Below, piece after piece: positions 54,886-64,000 of a stretch of DNA of 64,000 nucleotides; within the stretch, counting starts at the first letter, position 1; each line of letters starts with the position of its first letter. A program made the position numbers and the translations under genes. The DNA is from Cohnella sp. AR92 (GTDB lineage Bacteria > Bacillota > Bacilli > Paenibacillales > Paenibacillaceae), in the NCBI RefSeq assembly GCF_003990975.1, contig NZ_RZJR01000003.1, positions 186,001 through 250,000 of the forward strand, in the 5' to 3' direction. Under the pieces are notes generated by a model. The model was given only the letters and a program-made list of their open reading frames with translations. It ran no database searches and was not told the DNA's origin.

Positions 54886-55116
54886 ATGTGGAAGGAATGG
54901 TGGGAGACCTACGGCGGACGCTCAGTCGGAATAGCGGCAGGATTTCTGCTCGGAATCATTTATCTGATCAGCGGATTTTGGGATATGCTGTTCTTCGCGC
55001 TCCTTATGGGCGTAGGTTATGCGATCGGCAAGAACAAGGATCTCAAGCGCGGCCCGCTGCTGCCTTGGGGACGATTGACCGAATGGATGAACGACCGTTG
55101 GCCCTGGACAAGATAA
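54886..55116 (+). CDS. DUF2273 small membrane protein
   Basis: A 76-residue protein with one or two helices (GIAAGFLLGIIYLISGFWDMLFFALLMGVG in two parts), typical of DUF2273 proteins found beside AmaP/Asp23. GGGAGGGG precedes the ATG; 18 nt after amaP. Function unknown. Confidence 0.88.
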   Translation: MWKEWWETYGGRSVGIAAGFLLGIIYLISGFWDMLFFALLMGVGYAIGKNKDLKRGPLLPWGRLTEWMNDRWPWTR

Positions 55117-55391
55117 TTCGAACGCAGCCCGCCGGCAGCTGCATGCGGCACGGCCATTCAGAGGCATCCCTAAACGTCGAGCGATCGTCGATTAGGGATC
55201 GACGCATGTATGGGCGGGTAAGCCGTTAAAGGCTTTCGACCGCGAGCTTCACGGGCGTCTCGGGTATGACCATGCTTCTTCTGCGCCGCAACGGCATCGA
55301 TTGGGCATTGGCTTGGGTATGGATCTAGCCCCAAACGGGGATAGGAAATAATGGATGGATGCAAAGTTCTCGGAACTCGATCGGAGGATTC

Positions 55392-55883
55392 ATGAAGCGT
55401 AGATTGGCTAGAGAAGTAACGGTGCAATGTCTGTACCAGATGGAAATGAACGGAGTAGAAGCCGGAACGGCTGTCGATACCGTAATGGATGAGGTCCGCC
55501 AGGATAACGAGATCGAAGCGGATGTCGAGGGCGTTATCGCCGTCGACGCTTTCACGCGCGAACTCGTGCAGGGCGTATCCGATAAGCGCGAGGAATTGGA
55601 CGGCAAGCTCGCCGCCTACCTGACGGGCTGGCAAGTCGATCGTCTGTCCCGCGTCGACCGCCAGATCCTGCGGCTCGCCGCTTATGAGTTGGAATACCGG
55701 ACGGAGGTGCCGGCCAAGGTCGTCGTCAATGAAGCGATCGAGCTGGCTAAGCACTTCGGAACCGAAGAGTCCGGCAAGTTCGTCAATGGCGTTCTGGGCC
55801 GCATGATTCGCGAGAAGCAGGCGGGCAAGGAATCGCAGGCCACTTCGGCCTCAAGCCAAGCGGAGGAAGGGGATCAGGCATGA
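55392..55883 (+). CDS. nusB: Transcription antitermination factor NusB
   Basis: A 163-residue RNA-binding factor for rRNA antitermination. [38 protein letters not shown] and [26 protein letters not shown] are classic. The frame opens at 55359, but ATG 55392 follows GGAGG. A 25-residue Ala/Ser/Gln tail is extra. Overlaps folD by 4 nt. Confidence 0.96.
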   Translation: MKRRLAREVTVQCLYQMEMNGVEAGTAVDTVMDEVRQDNEIEADVEGVIAVDAFTRELVQGVSDKREELDGKLAAYLTGWQVDRLSRVDRQILRLAAYELEYRTEVPAKVVVNEAIELAKHFGTEESGKFVNGVLGRMIREKQAGKESQATSASSQAEEGDQA

Positions 55884-56737
55884 GCGCGCAAGTAATCGAC
55901 GGCAAGCTGATATCGGACACGATACGCGAAGAGATCAAAGCGGATGTCGCTTCGCTGCTGGAGAAGGGAATTCGACCGGGATTGGCCGTCGTTCTCGTCG
56001 GGGAAGACCCGGCCTCCCAGGTATACGTTCGCAACAAAGCCAAAGCCTGCGAGGATCTGGGGTTCTATTCGGAGGTTCATCGCCTGTCCGCCGAAACGAC
56101 CCAAGACGAGCTTCTGCAGCTGATCGACAAGTTGAACGGACAAGCTTCCATTCATGGCATTCTGGTTCAGCTCCCGCTGCCCAAGCATCTGGAAGAGAAG
56201 CCGGTCATCGACGCCATCTCGGTGGTGAAGGACGTCGACGGCTTCCATCCCATCAACGTCGGCAATCTGATGATCGGGGACGATTCTTTGCTGCCGTGCA
56301 CCCCGGCGGGCTGCATCGAGCTGCTCAAACGCACGGGCAATTCGCCCGCGGGCAAGCACGCCGTCGTGATCGGCCGAAGCAATATCGTCGGCAAGCCGGT
56401 ATCGCTTCTGCTGCTCCGAGAGAATGCGACGGTAACCATCTGCCATTCTCGGACGCCTAATCTTCCGGAAGTTGCTAGAGAAGCGGACATCGTCGTTGCA
56501 GCCGTCGGAGTTCCGAAGATGGTCAAACGCGATTGGGTAAAGCCGGGCGCCGTCGTCATCGATGTCGGCATCAACCGTCTTCCGGACGGCAAGCTGTGCG
56601 GCGACGTCGATTATGATGACGTGGCCGAAGTGGCGGGCTGGATCACTCCCGTTCCGCGGGGCGTCGGTCCGATGACGATCACGATGCTGATGGCCAATAC
56701 GCTCAAAGCCGCCAAAAGAACGAACGGCATCCAATAG
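55880..56737 (+). CDS. folD: Methylenetetrahydrofolate dehydrogenase/cyclohydrolase
   Basis: A 285-residue bifunctional enzyme interconverting methylene- and formyl-[51 protein letters not shown] and [17 protein letters not shown] are all present. Starts by ATGA overlap with nusB. Confidence 0.97.
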   Translation: MSAQVIDGKLISDTIREEIKADVASLLEKGIRPGLAVVLVGEDPASQVYVRNKAKACEDLGFYSEVHRLSAETTQDELLQLIDKLNGQASIHGILVQLPLPKHLEEKPVIDAISVVKDVDGFHPINVGNLMIGDDSLLPCTPAGCIELLKRTGNSPAGKHAVVIGRSNIVGKPVSLLLLRENATVTICHSRTPNLPEVAREADIVVAAVGVPKMVKRDWVKPGAVVIDVGINRLPDGKLCGDVDYDDVAEVAGWITPVPRGVGPMTITMLMANTLKAAKRTNGIQ

Positions 56738-56767
56738 AACGGTTATTTGCGGAGCGGAGGCGAACAG

Positions 56768-58129
56768 ATGGAACCATCGCGCGTGCTGAGCATCCGCGAC
56801 GTCAATCGCTACATCAAGATGAAGCTGGAGGGAGACCGCCAGCTTCAAGACGTATGGCTGCGCGGGGAAATCTCGAATTTCACCCGGCATTCCAGCGGAC
56901 ATATGTACTTCACGCTCAAGGATGAGAGCGGGAGGTTAAAGAGCATCATGTTCTCCTCGCACAACCAGAAGCTTCCCTTCGTTCCGAAAGACGGAATGAA
57001 GGTGCTTGCGCGAGGAGGCGTTTCTGTCTATGAACGCGATGGACAGTATCAATTCTACGTGACGGCAATGCAGCCGGACGGGATCGGGAGCCTGTATCTC
57101 GCGTTCGAGCAGCTTAAACGGAAGCTAGAGACAGAAGGGCTGTTCTCGGAGCAGCTCAAGAGGCCGCTTCCCCGTTATCCTCGCGCGATCGGAGTGATCA
57201 CTTCCCCGACGGGAGCGGCGGTTCGGGATATCCTGATTACGCTCCAGCGCAGGCATCCCTCCGTACCCGTTCTGCTCTATCCGGTATCCGTGCAGGGGAC
57301 GACGGCAGCTCCTTCGATCGTCAAGGCCATCGCGGCCATGAACCGCCTTGGGGAAGCCGACGTATTGATCGTCGGCCGCGGAGGCGGCTCTCTTGAAGAG
57401 CTCTGGGCATTCAATGAAGAGGAAGTCGCACGTGCCATACGACAATCGGCCATTCCGATCATCTCGGCCGTCGGGCACGAGACGGACTTCACGATCGCCG
57501 ATTTCGCCGCAGACCTTCGAGCCGCAACCCCGACCGCGGCAGCGGAGCTAGCCGTGCCGCATGCGGCCGAATTGCGCCAGCAGCTGAGTTCGATGGAGGT
57601 ACGCATGGCGAAGTCTCTCCGGCTGACCGTCGCGAAGTCTCGTGAACGCTGGCGCCATGCGGCTCGTTCGCCGTACTTCACGCAGCCGAGAAGAGCGCTT
57701 CTGGCAAGAGCCGAACAGTTGGATCGCCTCCGAGACCGATTGAAGTATCGGGCGGAAGGGCATCTGGCTCGCGCGAAGCAGCAGCTATCCCGGCTGGAAG
57801 GCCGCTTGGCGGCGGTCAGCCCGGCAGAGCAGGCAGCCTTCGCCAGGAAGCGGGCGGATAACGCGGCGAAGGGGCTCTCGCTGGCGATGCGGGCCGCGTT
57901 GCGCGAGAAGCGCAGCCGATTCGGGCATGGACTTCGGCAATTGGATGCGCTAAGTCCGCTGAAGATCATGGCCAGAGGCTACAGCCTGGTGTACGACGAA
58001 CAAGAAAAATCACTCATTCGCACGATAAACGAGGTTCAGCCTGGCGATGTCGTTAGAGTCCGTCTGGCGGACGGGCGATTGGAATGCCAGGTATGGGCTC
58101 TTCATGAGGAGGAGATCGGGAATGGCTAA
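56768..58129 (+). CDS. xseA: Exodeoxyribonuclease VII large subunit
   Basis: A 453-residue nuclease subunit degrading single-stranded DNA. N-terminal OB fold (VWLRGEISNFTRHSSGHMYF), catalytic domain (ITSPTGAAVRDI, VGRGGGSLEELWAFN, SAVGHETDFTI) and a long coiled coil. ATG 56768 has GCGGAGGCG upstream; the ORF from 56747 is longer. Overlaps xseB by 8 nt. Confidence 0.97.
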   Translation: MEPSRVLSIRDVNRYIKMKLEGDRQLQDVWLRGEISNFTRHSSGHMYFTLKDESGRLKSIMFSSHNQKLPFVPKDGMKVLARGGVSVYERDGQYQFYVTAMQPDGIGSLYLAFEQLKRKLETEGLFSEQLKRPLPRYPRAIGVITSPTGAAVRDILITLQRRHPSVPVLLYPVSVQGTTAAPSIVKAIAAMNRLGEADVLIVGRGGGSLEELWAFNEEEVARAIRQSAIPIISAVGHETDFTIADFAADLRAATPTAAAELAVPHAAELRQQLSSMEVRMAKSLRLTVAKSRERWRHAARSPYFTQPRRALLARAEQLDRLRDRLKYRAEGHLARAKQQLSRLEGRLAAVSPAEQAAFARKRADNAAKGLSLAMRAALREKRSRFGHGLRQLDALSPLKIMARGYSLVYDEQEKSLIRTINEVQPGDVVRVRLADGRLECQVWALHEEEIGNG

Positions 58130-58421
58130 AGCTAACGAGCAGCAGGTGGCTTCCGACAACCTGGCTGCCGTCGACGGAGAGCTTGCTCTGTCGTTCGAGG
58201 AAGCGATGGACCGCCTCGAGAGAATCGTGTCCCAGCTGGAGAGCACGGACGTGCCGCTCGAAACGGCCATCGAGCTCTATCAAGAGGGCATCGCGCTCTC
58301 CCGTCTCTGCGGGCAGAAGCTGGAGCAGGTCGAGCGCCGGATCGAGATGCTCGTCGAAGACGAGAACGGCCTTCAGCGGAAGCCGTTCGGGGCCTTGCGC
58401 GAGGAACCGGGAGCGGAATAA
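58122..58421 (+). CDS. xseB: Exodeoxyribonuclease VII small subunit
   Basis: A 99-residue helical protein that pairs with XseA. LSFEEAMDRLERIVSQLES and LYQEGIALSRLCGQKLEQVE are family signatures. The ATG at 58122 lies inside the xseA end behind GAGGAGATCGGGA. Followed 16 nt later by ispA. Confidence 0.96.
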   Translation: MAKANEQQVASDNLAAVDGELALSFEEAMDRLERIVSQLESTDVPLETAIELYQEGIALSRLCGQKLEQVERRIEMLVEDENGLQRKPFGALREEPGAE

Positions 58422-58437
58422 AAGGAGAGTAACCGAA

Positions 58438-59349
58438 TTGGCTCAGACGATCGATATTCATACTTACATGAACGGCTTAAGGGATCTGGTCGAAGCCTCG
58501 CTTAAGGAGATTGTTCCTGCCGATTGGCGAGTTCCTGCCCGGCTTAACGAAGCGGTGCGCTACTCCTTGGATGCCGGGGGCAAGAGGCTTCGGCCGATCC
58601 TGGCGCTGGCCGCCGCCGAGAGCGTGACCGGCGAGGAGGTCGTCCGGCAGAAGGCGGTGCCGTTCGCAACGGCGATCGAAATGATCCATACCTATTCCCT
58701 GATTCACGACGATCTGCCGGCAATGGATAATGACGATTATCGCAGAGGCCGGCTTACCAATCATAAAGTATACGGGGAAGCGATGGCGATCCTAGCGGGC
58801 GACGGCTTGCTGACGCATGCCTTCTACGTGGCATCGCAGGCCGCGGCGCAGGGCGTCCCGGCCGATCGGGTTCTCTCGGTCGTCTCCGAGCTGGCTCGCT
58901 ACGCGGGCTTGCCGGGAATGGTCGGCGGACAAACGGATGACATGCTGGGAGAGCAAGGAATCACCTCGATGGAGGAGCTCGAGAACATCCATCTGCACAA
59001 GACGAGCGACCTGATCGCCTGCTCGCTTAGAGCCGGAGGCCACGCGGCGCAAGCGACGCCAGGGCAGTTGGCGGCACTGGAGCTGTTCGGACGCAACATC
59101 GGACTCGCTTTCCAGATCCAGGACGACATTCTGGATGTCGTCGGAGACGAGACGAAGCTCGGCAAGCCGCTTAAGAGCGACGAGAAGCAAGGCAAAGTGA
59201 CGTATCCGTACCTGATCGGTCTCGATGCGAGCCGCGAGCGCGTCCGTTCCCTTACAGAGGAAGCAGTCGAAGCGATCCGCACGGCGGGCCTCGCTCGTTC
59301 CGACCTCTTGACGGATATCGCGAACGTCATGATGAAGAGAGACCATTGA
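58438..59349 (+). CDS. ispA: Farnesyl diphosphate synthase (polyprenyl synthetase)
   Basis: A 303-residue class I prenyltransferase building C15 farnesyl diphosphate. First Asp-rich motif IHDDLPAMDNDD and second FQIQDDILDVVGDE; GGKRLRP near the N-terminus. Start is TTG at 58438 with AAAGGAGAG upstream. Same place as yqiD in B. subtilis, before dxs. Confidence 0.95.
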   Translation: MAQTIDIHTYMNGLRDLVEASLKEIVPADWRVPARLNEAVRYSLDAGGKRLRPILALAAAESVTGEEVVRQKAVPFATAIEMIHTYSLIHDDLPAMDNDDYRRGRLTNHKVYGEAMAILAGDGLLTHAFYVASQAAAQGVPADRVLSVVSELARYAGLPGMVGGQTDDMLGEQGITSMEELENIHLHKTSDLIACSLRAGGHAAQATPGQLAALELFGRNIGLAFQIQDDILDVVGDETKLGKPLKSDEKQGKVTYPYLIGLDASRERVRSLTEEAVEAIRTAGLARSDLLTDIANVMMKRDH

Positions 59350-59390
59350 TTCCACCGAATGCATCCGATAAGTGGCCAGATTGAAGCGAC

Positions 59391-59433
59391 AAGCGCCTTT
59401 TCCGATGAGCTCTTTCCTCGGGAAGGCGCTTTT
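59391..59433 (+). terminator. Terminator after ispA
   Basis: AAGCGCCTTTTCC pairs with GGGAAGGCGCTT around a 15-nt loop, then TTTTGCG. Confidence 0.75.
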
Positions 59434-59493
59434 GCGCATGCAACCGCTTCTCGCAATTCGTCGAATTCGAGAGACAAACCTTCTGGTTAAGCT

Positions 59494-59522
59494 TGGGGTT
59501 TGATTTGGGGTTATGGTATAAT
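59494..59522 (+). promoter_or_regulatory. Promoter of dxs
   Basis: TTGGGG (59494-59499), 17-bp spacer ending TGG, TATAAT (59517-59522): an extended -10 promoter with a weak -35. It implies a leader of about 220 nt. Confidence 0.6.
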
Positions 59523-59593
59523 AGGCGTATTATTTAAAAACAGCACTGGATATATGCACACAAGAAATTGGCTTGAGCCGCTGAGCTTATTCA

Positions 59594-59685
59594 ACGGCAA
59601 GGAATTAATAAGCTTCGCGCTGATCGATTCCTTGCCGTCTACGCAAAGCATCTCCGGCGTCCGAGGATGCCGAAGGCGTTTTTGC
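59594..59685 (+). promoter_or_regulatory. Structured leader of dxs, possible attenuator
   Basis: Two hairpins lie between promoter and coding start: a perfect 12-bp stem (59594-59605 with 59627-59638) and a second composite stem (GCAAA 59643-59647 with TTTGC 59681-59685, enclosing CGGCGTCC/GGATGCCG) ending near GTTTTTGC. No known riboswitch class was recognised. A 94-codon frame crosses them but has no support. Confidence 0.5.
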
Positions 59686-59747
59686 TTGCATAGGGATATT
59701 GGATACGGTGTGCTTTCGTCAAATTCGGGGGAAAGCGGGGAACTTAC

Positions 59748-61637
59748 TTGCTGCTCGATCATATCGACAGTCCAACTGATCTGAAGAAGCTTCCGTTATC
59801 GGAGCTTCCGCAGTTGGCTCAAGAAATCAGACATTTTCTCATTGAGAAGCTTTCGGCAACGGGAGGCCATCTGGCCCCTAATCTCGGCGTCGTCGAGCTG
59901 ACGTTGGCCATGCACTACCTGTTCGACAGTCCGAAGGATAAGTTTATCTTCGACGTCGGCCATCAAGCGTATGTCCATAAGATCTTGACAGGGCGGATGG
60001 GACGGTTCGATACGCTGCGCCAGAAGGACGGCTTGTGCGGCTTCGTTAAACGGACGGAGAGCGAGCACGACGTCTGGGAAGCCGGTCACAGCAGCACCTC
60101 GCTGTCGGCGGCCGCGGGAATGGCGCTCGCCAGAGACCTCAAAGGCGAGAGCAACCGGGTCATCGCCGTTATCGGCGACGGCGCCTTGACGGGCGGCATG
60201 GCGTTGGAAGCTCTTAACCATATCGGACATGAGAAGCGCAAGCTCACCGTGATCCTTAACGATAACGAGATGTCGATCGCGCCGAACGTCGGTGCGCTTC
60301 ATAACTACCTCGGCAAGGTGCGTTCGGATAAGACCTACCGCAAGGCGAAGGAAGAATTCGAAGCGTTTCTCCGCAAGATTCCGGCTGTCGGCGGGAAGCT
60401 TGCCAAGACGGCGGAACGGTTCAAGGACGGCATCAAATACCTGGTCGTTCCGGGCATGCTCTTCGAGGAATTCGGCTTAAAGTATCTGGGGCCCGTAGAC
60501 GGTCACGACACCGAGAAGCTGGTCGAGGCGCTGCGCCAGGCGGATAAGGTGGACGGTCCCGTGCTGCTTCACGTTTTGACGGTGAAGGGCAAAGGCTACT
60601 CTCCGGCGGAAGCGGATTCCCACAAGTGGCATGGAATCACCCCATACAAGATCGAATCGGGACAGGTCGTCAAGCCGGTCGGCCCGCCGATGTATACGGA
60701 AGTGTTCGGCAATACGTTGATCGAGCTCGCCGAGAAGGACGACCGCATCGTCGCCATCACGCCGGCCATGCCGGGAGGCTCGGGCTTGCTCGGCTTCGAG
60801 AAGCGCTTCCCGAACCGCATGTTCGACGTCGGCATCGCGGAGCAGCATGCCGCGACGATGGCGGCGGCAATGGCGATGGAAGGGATGAAGCCGGTATTCG
60901 CCGTTTATTCCACTTTCCTGCAGCGCGCATACGACCAGGTCGTTCATGACATCTGCCGCCATAACGCCAACGTCATCTTCGCGATCGACCGCGCCGGACT
61001 CGTCGGGGCCGACGGGGAGACGCATCAGGGCATCTACGACATCGCCTTCCTGCGCCATATCCCGAACATGGTCCTGATGATGCCGAAGGACGAGAACGAG
61101 CTACGCCGCATGATGAAGACGGCGGTGGAATACGACGAAGGGCCGATCGCGGTTCGCTATCCGCGCGTGAACGGATTAGGGGTGGAGATGGACGAAGATC
61201 CCCAGCCGCTCCCGATCGGCAAGTGGGAGAAGCTCCGCGACGGAGACTTCGCCGCCGTGCTGGCGGTCGGACCCATGCTTCAAGTGGCCGAGGAAGCCGC
61301 GGAGCTTCTGAAGCGCGACGGCTTGAACGTTCGCGTGATCAACGCCCGATTCATCAAGCCTCTCGACGAGGAGATGCTGAGGGAATTGGCATCGGAGCAT
61401 CTGCCGCTGGTCGTCCTGGAAGAAGCGGCGGTTGCCGGCGGACTCGGAAGCGCGATTCTGGAATTCTACGCGGAGAATCATATCCCGAACGTGTCCGTAT
61501 CGCTTGTCGGCATCCCGGACCGGTTCATCGAGCATGCCAGCATCAAAGAGCAAAGAGTCGATTCGGGCCTTACGGCCGAGCATGTGGCTGCCGAGCTGCG
61601 TTCCAAGGCTCTGCGCGTCCGCCAGAAGGCGACCTAG
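59748..61637 (+). CDS. dxs: 1-deoxy-D-xylulose-5-phosphate synthase
   Basis: A 629-residue ThDP enzyme condensing pyruvate with glyceraldehyde-3-phosphate, entry to the MEP isoprenoid pathway. [34 protein letters not shown] (cofactor site, about 142), and [15 protein letters not shown] are diagnostic. TTG start at 59748 behind GCGGGGAA. One nucleotide before tlyA; together with ispA it gives adjacent isoprenoid genes. Confidence 0.96.
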   Translation: MLLDHIDSPTDLKKLPLSELPQLAQEIRHFLIEKLSATGGHLAPNLGVVELTLAMHYLFDSPKDKFIFDVGHQAYVHKILTGRMGRFDTLRQKDGLCGFVKRTESEHDVWEAGHSSTSLSAAAGMALARDLKGESNRVIAVIGDGALTGGMALEALNHIGHEKRKLTVILNDNEMSIAPNVGALHNYLGKVRSDKTYRKAKEEFEAFLRKIPAVGGKLAKTAERFKDGIKYLVVPGMLFEEFGLKYLGPVDGHDTEKLVEALRQADKVDGPVLLHVLTVKGKGYSPAEADSHKWHGITPYKIESGQVVKPVGPPMYTEVFGNTLIELAEKDDRIVAITPAMPGGSGLLGFEKRFPNRMFDVGIAEQHAATMAAAMAMEGMKPVFAVYSTFLQRAYDQVVHDICRHNANVIFAIDRAGLVGADGETHQGIYDIAFLRHIPNMVLMMPKDENELRRMMKTAVEYDEGPIAVRYPRVNGLGVEMDEDPQPLPIGKWEKLRDGDFAAVLAVGPMLQVAEEAAELLKRDGLNVRVINARFIKPLDEEMLRELASEHLPLVVLEEAAVAGGLGSAILEFYAENHIPNVSVSLVGIPDRFIEHASIKEQRVDSGLTAEHVAAELRSKALRVRQKAT

Positions 61638-61638
61638 C

Positions 61639-62490
61639 ATGACGGCGATTGCGAAGGAACGTCTGGACGTCCTGCTGGTGGAATTAGGTTATTTCGAGAG
61701 CCGGGAGAAAGCCAAAGCGGCCATCATGGCAGGGCTTGTACTCGTCGGCTCCGAGAAGATAGACAAAGCCGGAACCAAAATTCCGCGCGATTCGGCCCTT
61801 ACGGTGAAGGGCGCTCCCCATCCTTACGTAAGCCGCGGCGGCCTGAAGCTGGAGAAGGCGATCAAGCACTTCTCGATCGATCTTAAGGACGCCGTCATGC
61901 TCGATATCGGAGCATCGACGGGGGGATTTACCGATTGCGCGCTCCAGAATGGAGCTTCTCTTGTCTATGCGATCGATGTCGGCTACAATCAACTCGACTG
62001 GTCTCTGAGACAGAACGACAAAGTGCGCGTGATGGAAAGAACGAACTTCCGCAACGTCACCGCCGAGCAATTGGAGGGCCCCGCCCCTACTTTTGCAACG
62101 ATCGATGTCTCCTTTATTTCCCTTAAGATCATTCTGCCGGCGCTGGCGCCGCTCCTTAAGGAAGGAAGCGGAACCGTCGCTCTCATTAAGCCGCAATTCG
62201 AGGCCGGTCGGGAGCAGGTCGGCAAATCCGGCGTCGTGCGGGATTCCTCCGTCCACGAAGCGGTGATCAGGGAAATTCTGACCTTCGCGGGAGGCTTGGG
62301 CTTCGAGCTTCAAGGGTTGACCTTCTCGCCGATAACGGGGGGAGAGGGCAACATCGAATTCCTGGCTTATTGGCGGCGATCGGCCGAAGCCGACGGACAA
62401 GCGGGTCTTCCCAAAGAAGAGGAGCTTAGCCAGTTGGCCAAGCGTACCGCACAAGAGGCGGCGGCTGTCTTCCGCAAGGGCGGCAGCTAG
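61639..62490 (+). CDS. tlyA: TlyA-family rRNA 2'-O-methyltransferase
   Basis: A 283-residue protein: an N-terminal S4 RNA-binding domain (RLDVLLVELGYFESREKAKA) and an FtsJ-type methyltransferase (SRGGLKLEKAI, MLDIGASTGGFTDCALQ, IDVGYNQLDWSLR). TlyA proteins methylate rRNA ribose; in Bacillus called yqxC. The ATG at 61639 follows dxs by 1 nt; the longer ORF from 61432 overlaps dxs and is rejected. Confidence 0.93.
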   Translation: MTAIAKERLDVLLVELGYFESREKAKAAIMAGLVLVGSEKIDKAGTKIPRDSALTVKGAPHPYVSRGGLKLEKAIKHFSIDLKDAVMLDIGASTGGFTDCALQNGASLVYAIDVGYNQLDWSLRQNDKVRVMERTNFRNVTAEQLEGPAPTFATIDVSFISLKIILPALAPLLKEGSGTVALIKPQFEAGREQVGKSGVVRDSSVHEAVIREILTFAGGLGFELQGLTFSPITGGEGNIEFLAYWRRSAEADGQAGLPKEEELSQLAKRTAQEAAAVFRKGGS

Positions 62491-62521
62491 AACCTCAAGC
62501 AATTCATTCGGGCATTGATTC

Positions 62522-62589
62522 CCGGAGCTGCCGAAGAACGGCCCGGCCCTAACGGCTACCGCTTCTCCACGTCCAGCTCCGGTTTTTTT
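62522..62589 (+). terminator. Terminator after tlyA with a long loop
   Basis: CCGGAGCTG (62522-62530) pairs perfectly with CAGCTCCGG (62574-62582) across 43 nt, followed by seven T. Confidence 0.65.
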
Positions 62590-62679
62590 GTTCTTCCGCG
62601 ACAGGAGATTGGATTTGCTTCCTCGAACTAGGTTAGGAAAGGCCGTAAGGCCTGCTGGTCAGGGAGAGGGGATCGTCCG

Positions 62680-63147
62680 ATGAGCCGAATCGGCGATTGG
62701 TTCATTTTTCTGGTTGTTGTCGCGCTGTTGTTATGGTGGGCAGCGCACCGGTTTAACCGTTGGCTGCACGAACCGCCGAGCCTGCGGCTGCGCCGCCTTA
62801 TGCGGGAAGGGCCGGTCGAGCCCGACGACTCGGTCGCGCTGTTGGAGTCGAACGGGTACGAGGTTCTCTCCGGGAAGCATCGGATTCCGCTTGCGGTATC
62901 CATAGACGGCGGCCCGATGCAGGCGACGCGCCTTTATTTCGATTATCTGGTCCAGAAAGACGAGCTTTATTATCTGGTTAAGCTCGACCGAGCCCGCAAG
63001 CCGATCGAATGGACGGCGGCCGGGCTGAGGGAGAGGCTGCTTGCTTACACATTGCTGTTCCCGGAGTGCGAAGGCGTCATTATCGCCGATCCGAAGGGAC
63101 AAGCGTTACATACGGTGCGATTCAAAGTGGAGGATGAACAAGGATGA
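62680..63147 (+). CDS. Membrane-anchored protein of unknown function between tlyA and argR
   Basis: A 155-residue protein: an N-terminal helix (WFIFLVVVALLLWWAAHRF) then a soluble alpha/beta domain. SNGYEVLSGKHRIPL and FDYLVQKDELYYLVKLDR resemble the beta strands of PD-(D/E)xK nuclease-like folds, but the catalytic Glu is not seen, so this is only a hint. AGGGAGAGGGG precedes the ATG. Overlaps argR by 4 nt (ATGA), so translation is coupled. I do not recognise a family. Confidence 0.75.
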   Translation: MSRIGDWFIFLVVVALLLWWAAHRFNRWLHEPPSLRLRRLMREGPVEPDDSVALLESNGYEVLSGKHRIPLAVSIDGGPMQATRLYFDYLVQKDELYYLVKLDRARKPIEWTAAGLRERLLAYTLLFPECEGVIIADPKGQALHTVRFKVEDEQG

Positions 63148-63593
63148 AGGGTCAGAGGCAGAGGAAAATTCGCGAGATGATCGGGATGAAGGAGATTGAG
63201 ACGCAGGAGGAGCTTGTCGAAGCCCTGCGCAACGAAGGGGTCAACGTGACTCAAGCGACCGTGTCGCGCGATATCAAGGAGATGCAGTTGATCAAAGTGC
63301 CTCTCGACGACGGCCGGTATAAATACTCCATGCCTCTCGATCAGCGCTTCAATCCGGCGCTAAAGCTGAAGCGGGCGCTCGCCGATCATTTCGTTCAAGC
63401 CGAAGCGGCCGAGAACCTGGTCGTCGTGAAGTGCATGCCGGGAACCGCGAATACGATCGCTTCCCTGCTGGACGGGATGGATTGGCCGGAGATCATGGGG
63501 ACGATCAGCGGAGACGATACGACGCTGCTGATCTGCCGCTCGAAGGAGCAAGGCCCTCTGCTTGTCGATCGGATACAGCAGATGGTTCGTTAA
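63144..63593 (+). CDS. argR: Arginine repressor ArgR/AhrC
   Basis: A 149-residue regulator of arginine synthesis and breakdown. A winged-helix N-terminal half (IETQEELVEALRNEGVNVTQ, ATVSRDIKEMQLIKV) and a C-terminal oligomerisation/arginine-binding domain (CMPGTANTIASLLDGMDW, GTISGDDTTLLICRS). Starts by ATGA overlap with the preceding gene. Same order as B. subtilis ahrC-recN. Confidence 0.97.
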   Translation: MKGQRQRKIREMIGMKEIETQEELVEALRNEGVNVTQATVSRDIKEMQLIKVPLDDGRYKYSMPLDQRFNPALKLKRALADHFVQAEAAENLVVVKCMPGTANTIASLLDGMDWPEIMGTISGDDTTLLICRSKEQGPLLVDRIQQMVR

Positions 63594-63637
63594 CGATCGT
63601 TCTTACATCGGGTGCCGAGTCAGGAGGGAGAACCGCA

Positions 63638-64000
63638 TGCTGCAGGAGCTTTCTATTCGTAATTTGGCCGTTATCGAGGGAATAACGGTACGTTTCTACA
63701 ATGGGTTTCATGTGCTGACGGGGGAGACGGGAGCAGGCAAGTCGATCATTATCGACGCGCTCGGGCTTATCGTCGGAAGCCGCGGCTCCACGGACATGGT
63801 GCGGCACGGCTGCGACCGCGCGGAGATCGAAGCGGTATTCGATCTGTCCTATGACCATCCGGTCTGGGCGGCGCTGGCCGAGCTTGGGATTCAAGCAAGC
63901 CGGGACGAAGCTTTGCTCATACGCCGGGAGCTGCTGCTTCACGGCAAGTCGAACGCAAGAATCAACGGCCAAAGCGTCACCCTGACGATGCTTCGGGAGG
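63638..64000 (+). CDS. recN: DNA repair protein RecN, 5' part cut by the window end
   Basis: The first 121 residues of an SMC-like ATPase for double-strand break repair. LSIRNLAVIEGITVRF and the Walker A loop GETGAGKSIIIDAL are plain. AGGAGGGA precedes the ATG. The frame is open to the window edge; the rest lies outside. Confidence 0.95.

Noticed and set aside
59500..59784. A 94-codon frame spanning the dxs leader
   Set aside because: It begins before the inferred transcript start, crosses two strong hairpins and overlaps dxs in a different frame.

Overview
The window is one continuous stretch of a Gram-positive, endospore-forming Firmicute chromosome with moderately high GC. The best fit is the Paenibacillaceae (Paenibacillus/Cohnella-like). 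The evidence is the complete spoIIIAA-AH operon, a spore photoproduct lyase, a YjcZ-type micropeptide, a T-box leader, Firmicute-type Zur and MntR metal regulation, many TTG/GTG starts with strong AGGAGG sites, and secreted 'stalk' (copper amine oxidase N-terminal-like) proteins typical of that family. The genus is an inference from gene content; no rRNA is present.

Layout. 1-2.7 kb: thioredoxin-reductase-like flavoprotein and a chemotaxis receptor with a CRP/FNR-type site between them. 2.8-10.5 kb: glycogen operon glgB-glgC-glgD-glgA followed by an intracellular GH15 glucoamylase-like enzyme. 10.6-13.2 kb: sugar isomerase/epimerase-like protein, DUF1361 membrane protein, double zinc-ribbon protein. 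13.2-13.85 kb: non-coding repeat region with a 37-bp degenerate tandem repeat and an inverted-repeat element. 13.9-19.5 kb: LacI-type regulator divergent from fucI-fucA-kinase-fucU. 19.9-25.8 kb: PucR regulator, YjcZ peptide, small membrane protein, large secreted stalk/PKD-like protein, YitT, YidD. 25.8-28.2 kb: T-box leader and methionyl-tRNA synthetase. 28.5-31.8 kb: Zur-type box, znuA-znuC-znuB and ccdA. 31.9-33.5 kb: splB divergent from mntR.

33.1-64 kb largely follows the Bacillus subtilis yqhN (mntR) to recN order: patatin (yqhO), small membrane protein, yqhQ, yqhR, aroQ, pepP-like yqhT, efp, then yqhV, spoIIIAA-AH, accB, accC, Asp23 (yqhY), nusB, folD, xseA, xseB, ispA, dxs, tlyA, argR, recN. 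It is interrupted between efp and yqhV by about 6 kb holding lysC, two tandem RCC1-like secreted paralogs, a DUF441 protein and a ComA-like phosphosulfolactate synthase. An AmaP-DUF2273 pair sits between yqhY and nusB.

Functionally the window joins carbon storage (glycogen), fucose catabolism, metal homeostasis (Zur, MntR), core metabolism (fatty acid, folate and isoprenoid synthesis) and sporulation. No prophage, transposase, CRISPR array, tRNA or rRNA was seen. The most unusual material is the non-coding repeat region at 13.28-13.70 kb, the paired RCC1-like surface proteins at 40.7-43.8 kb, and several well-positioned regulatory sites (CRP/FNR, Zur, sigma-E, sigma-G, LacI/cre). All functional calls come from reading the translated sequence; no database search was run.
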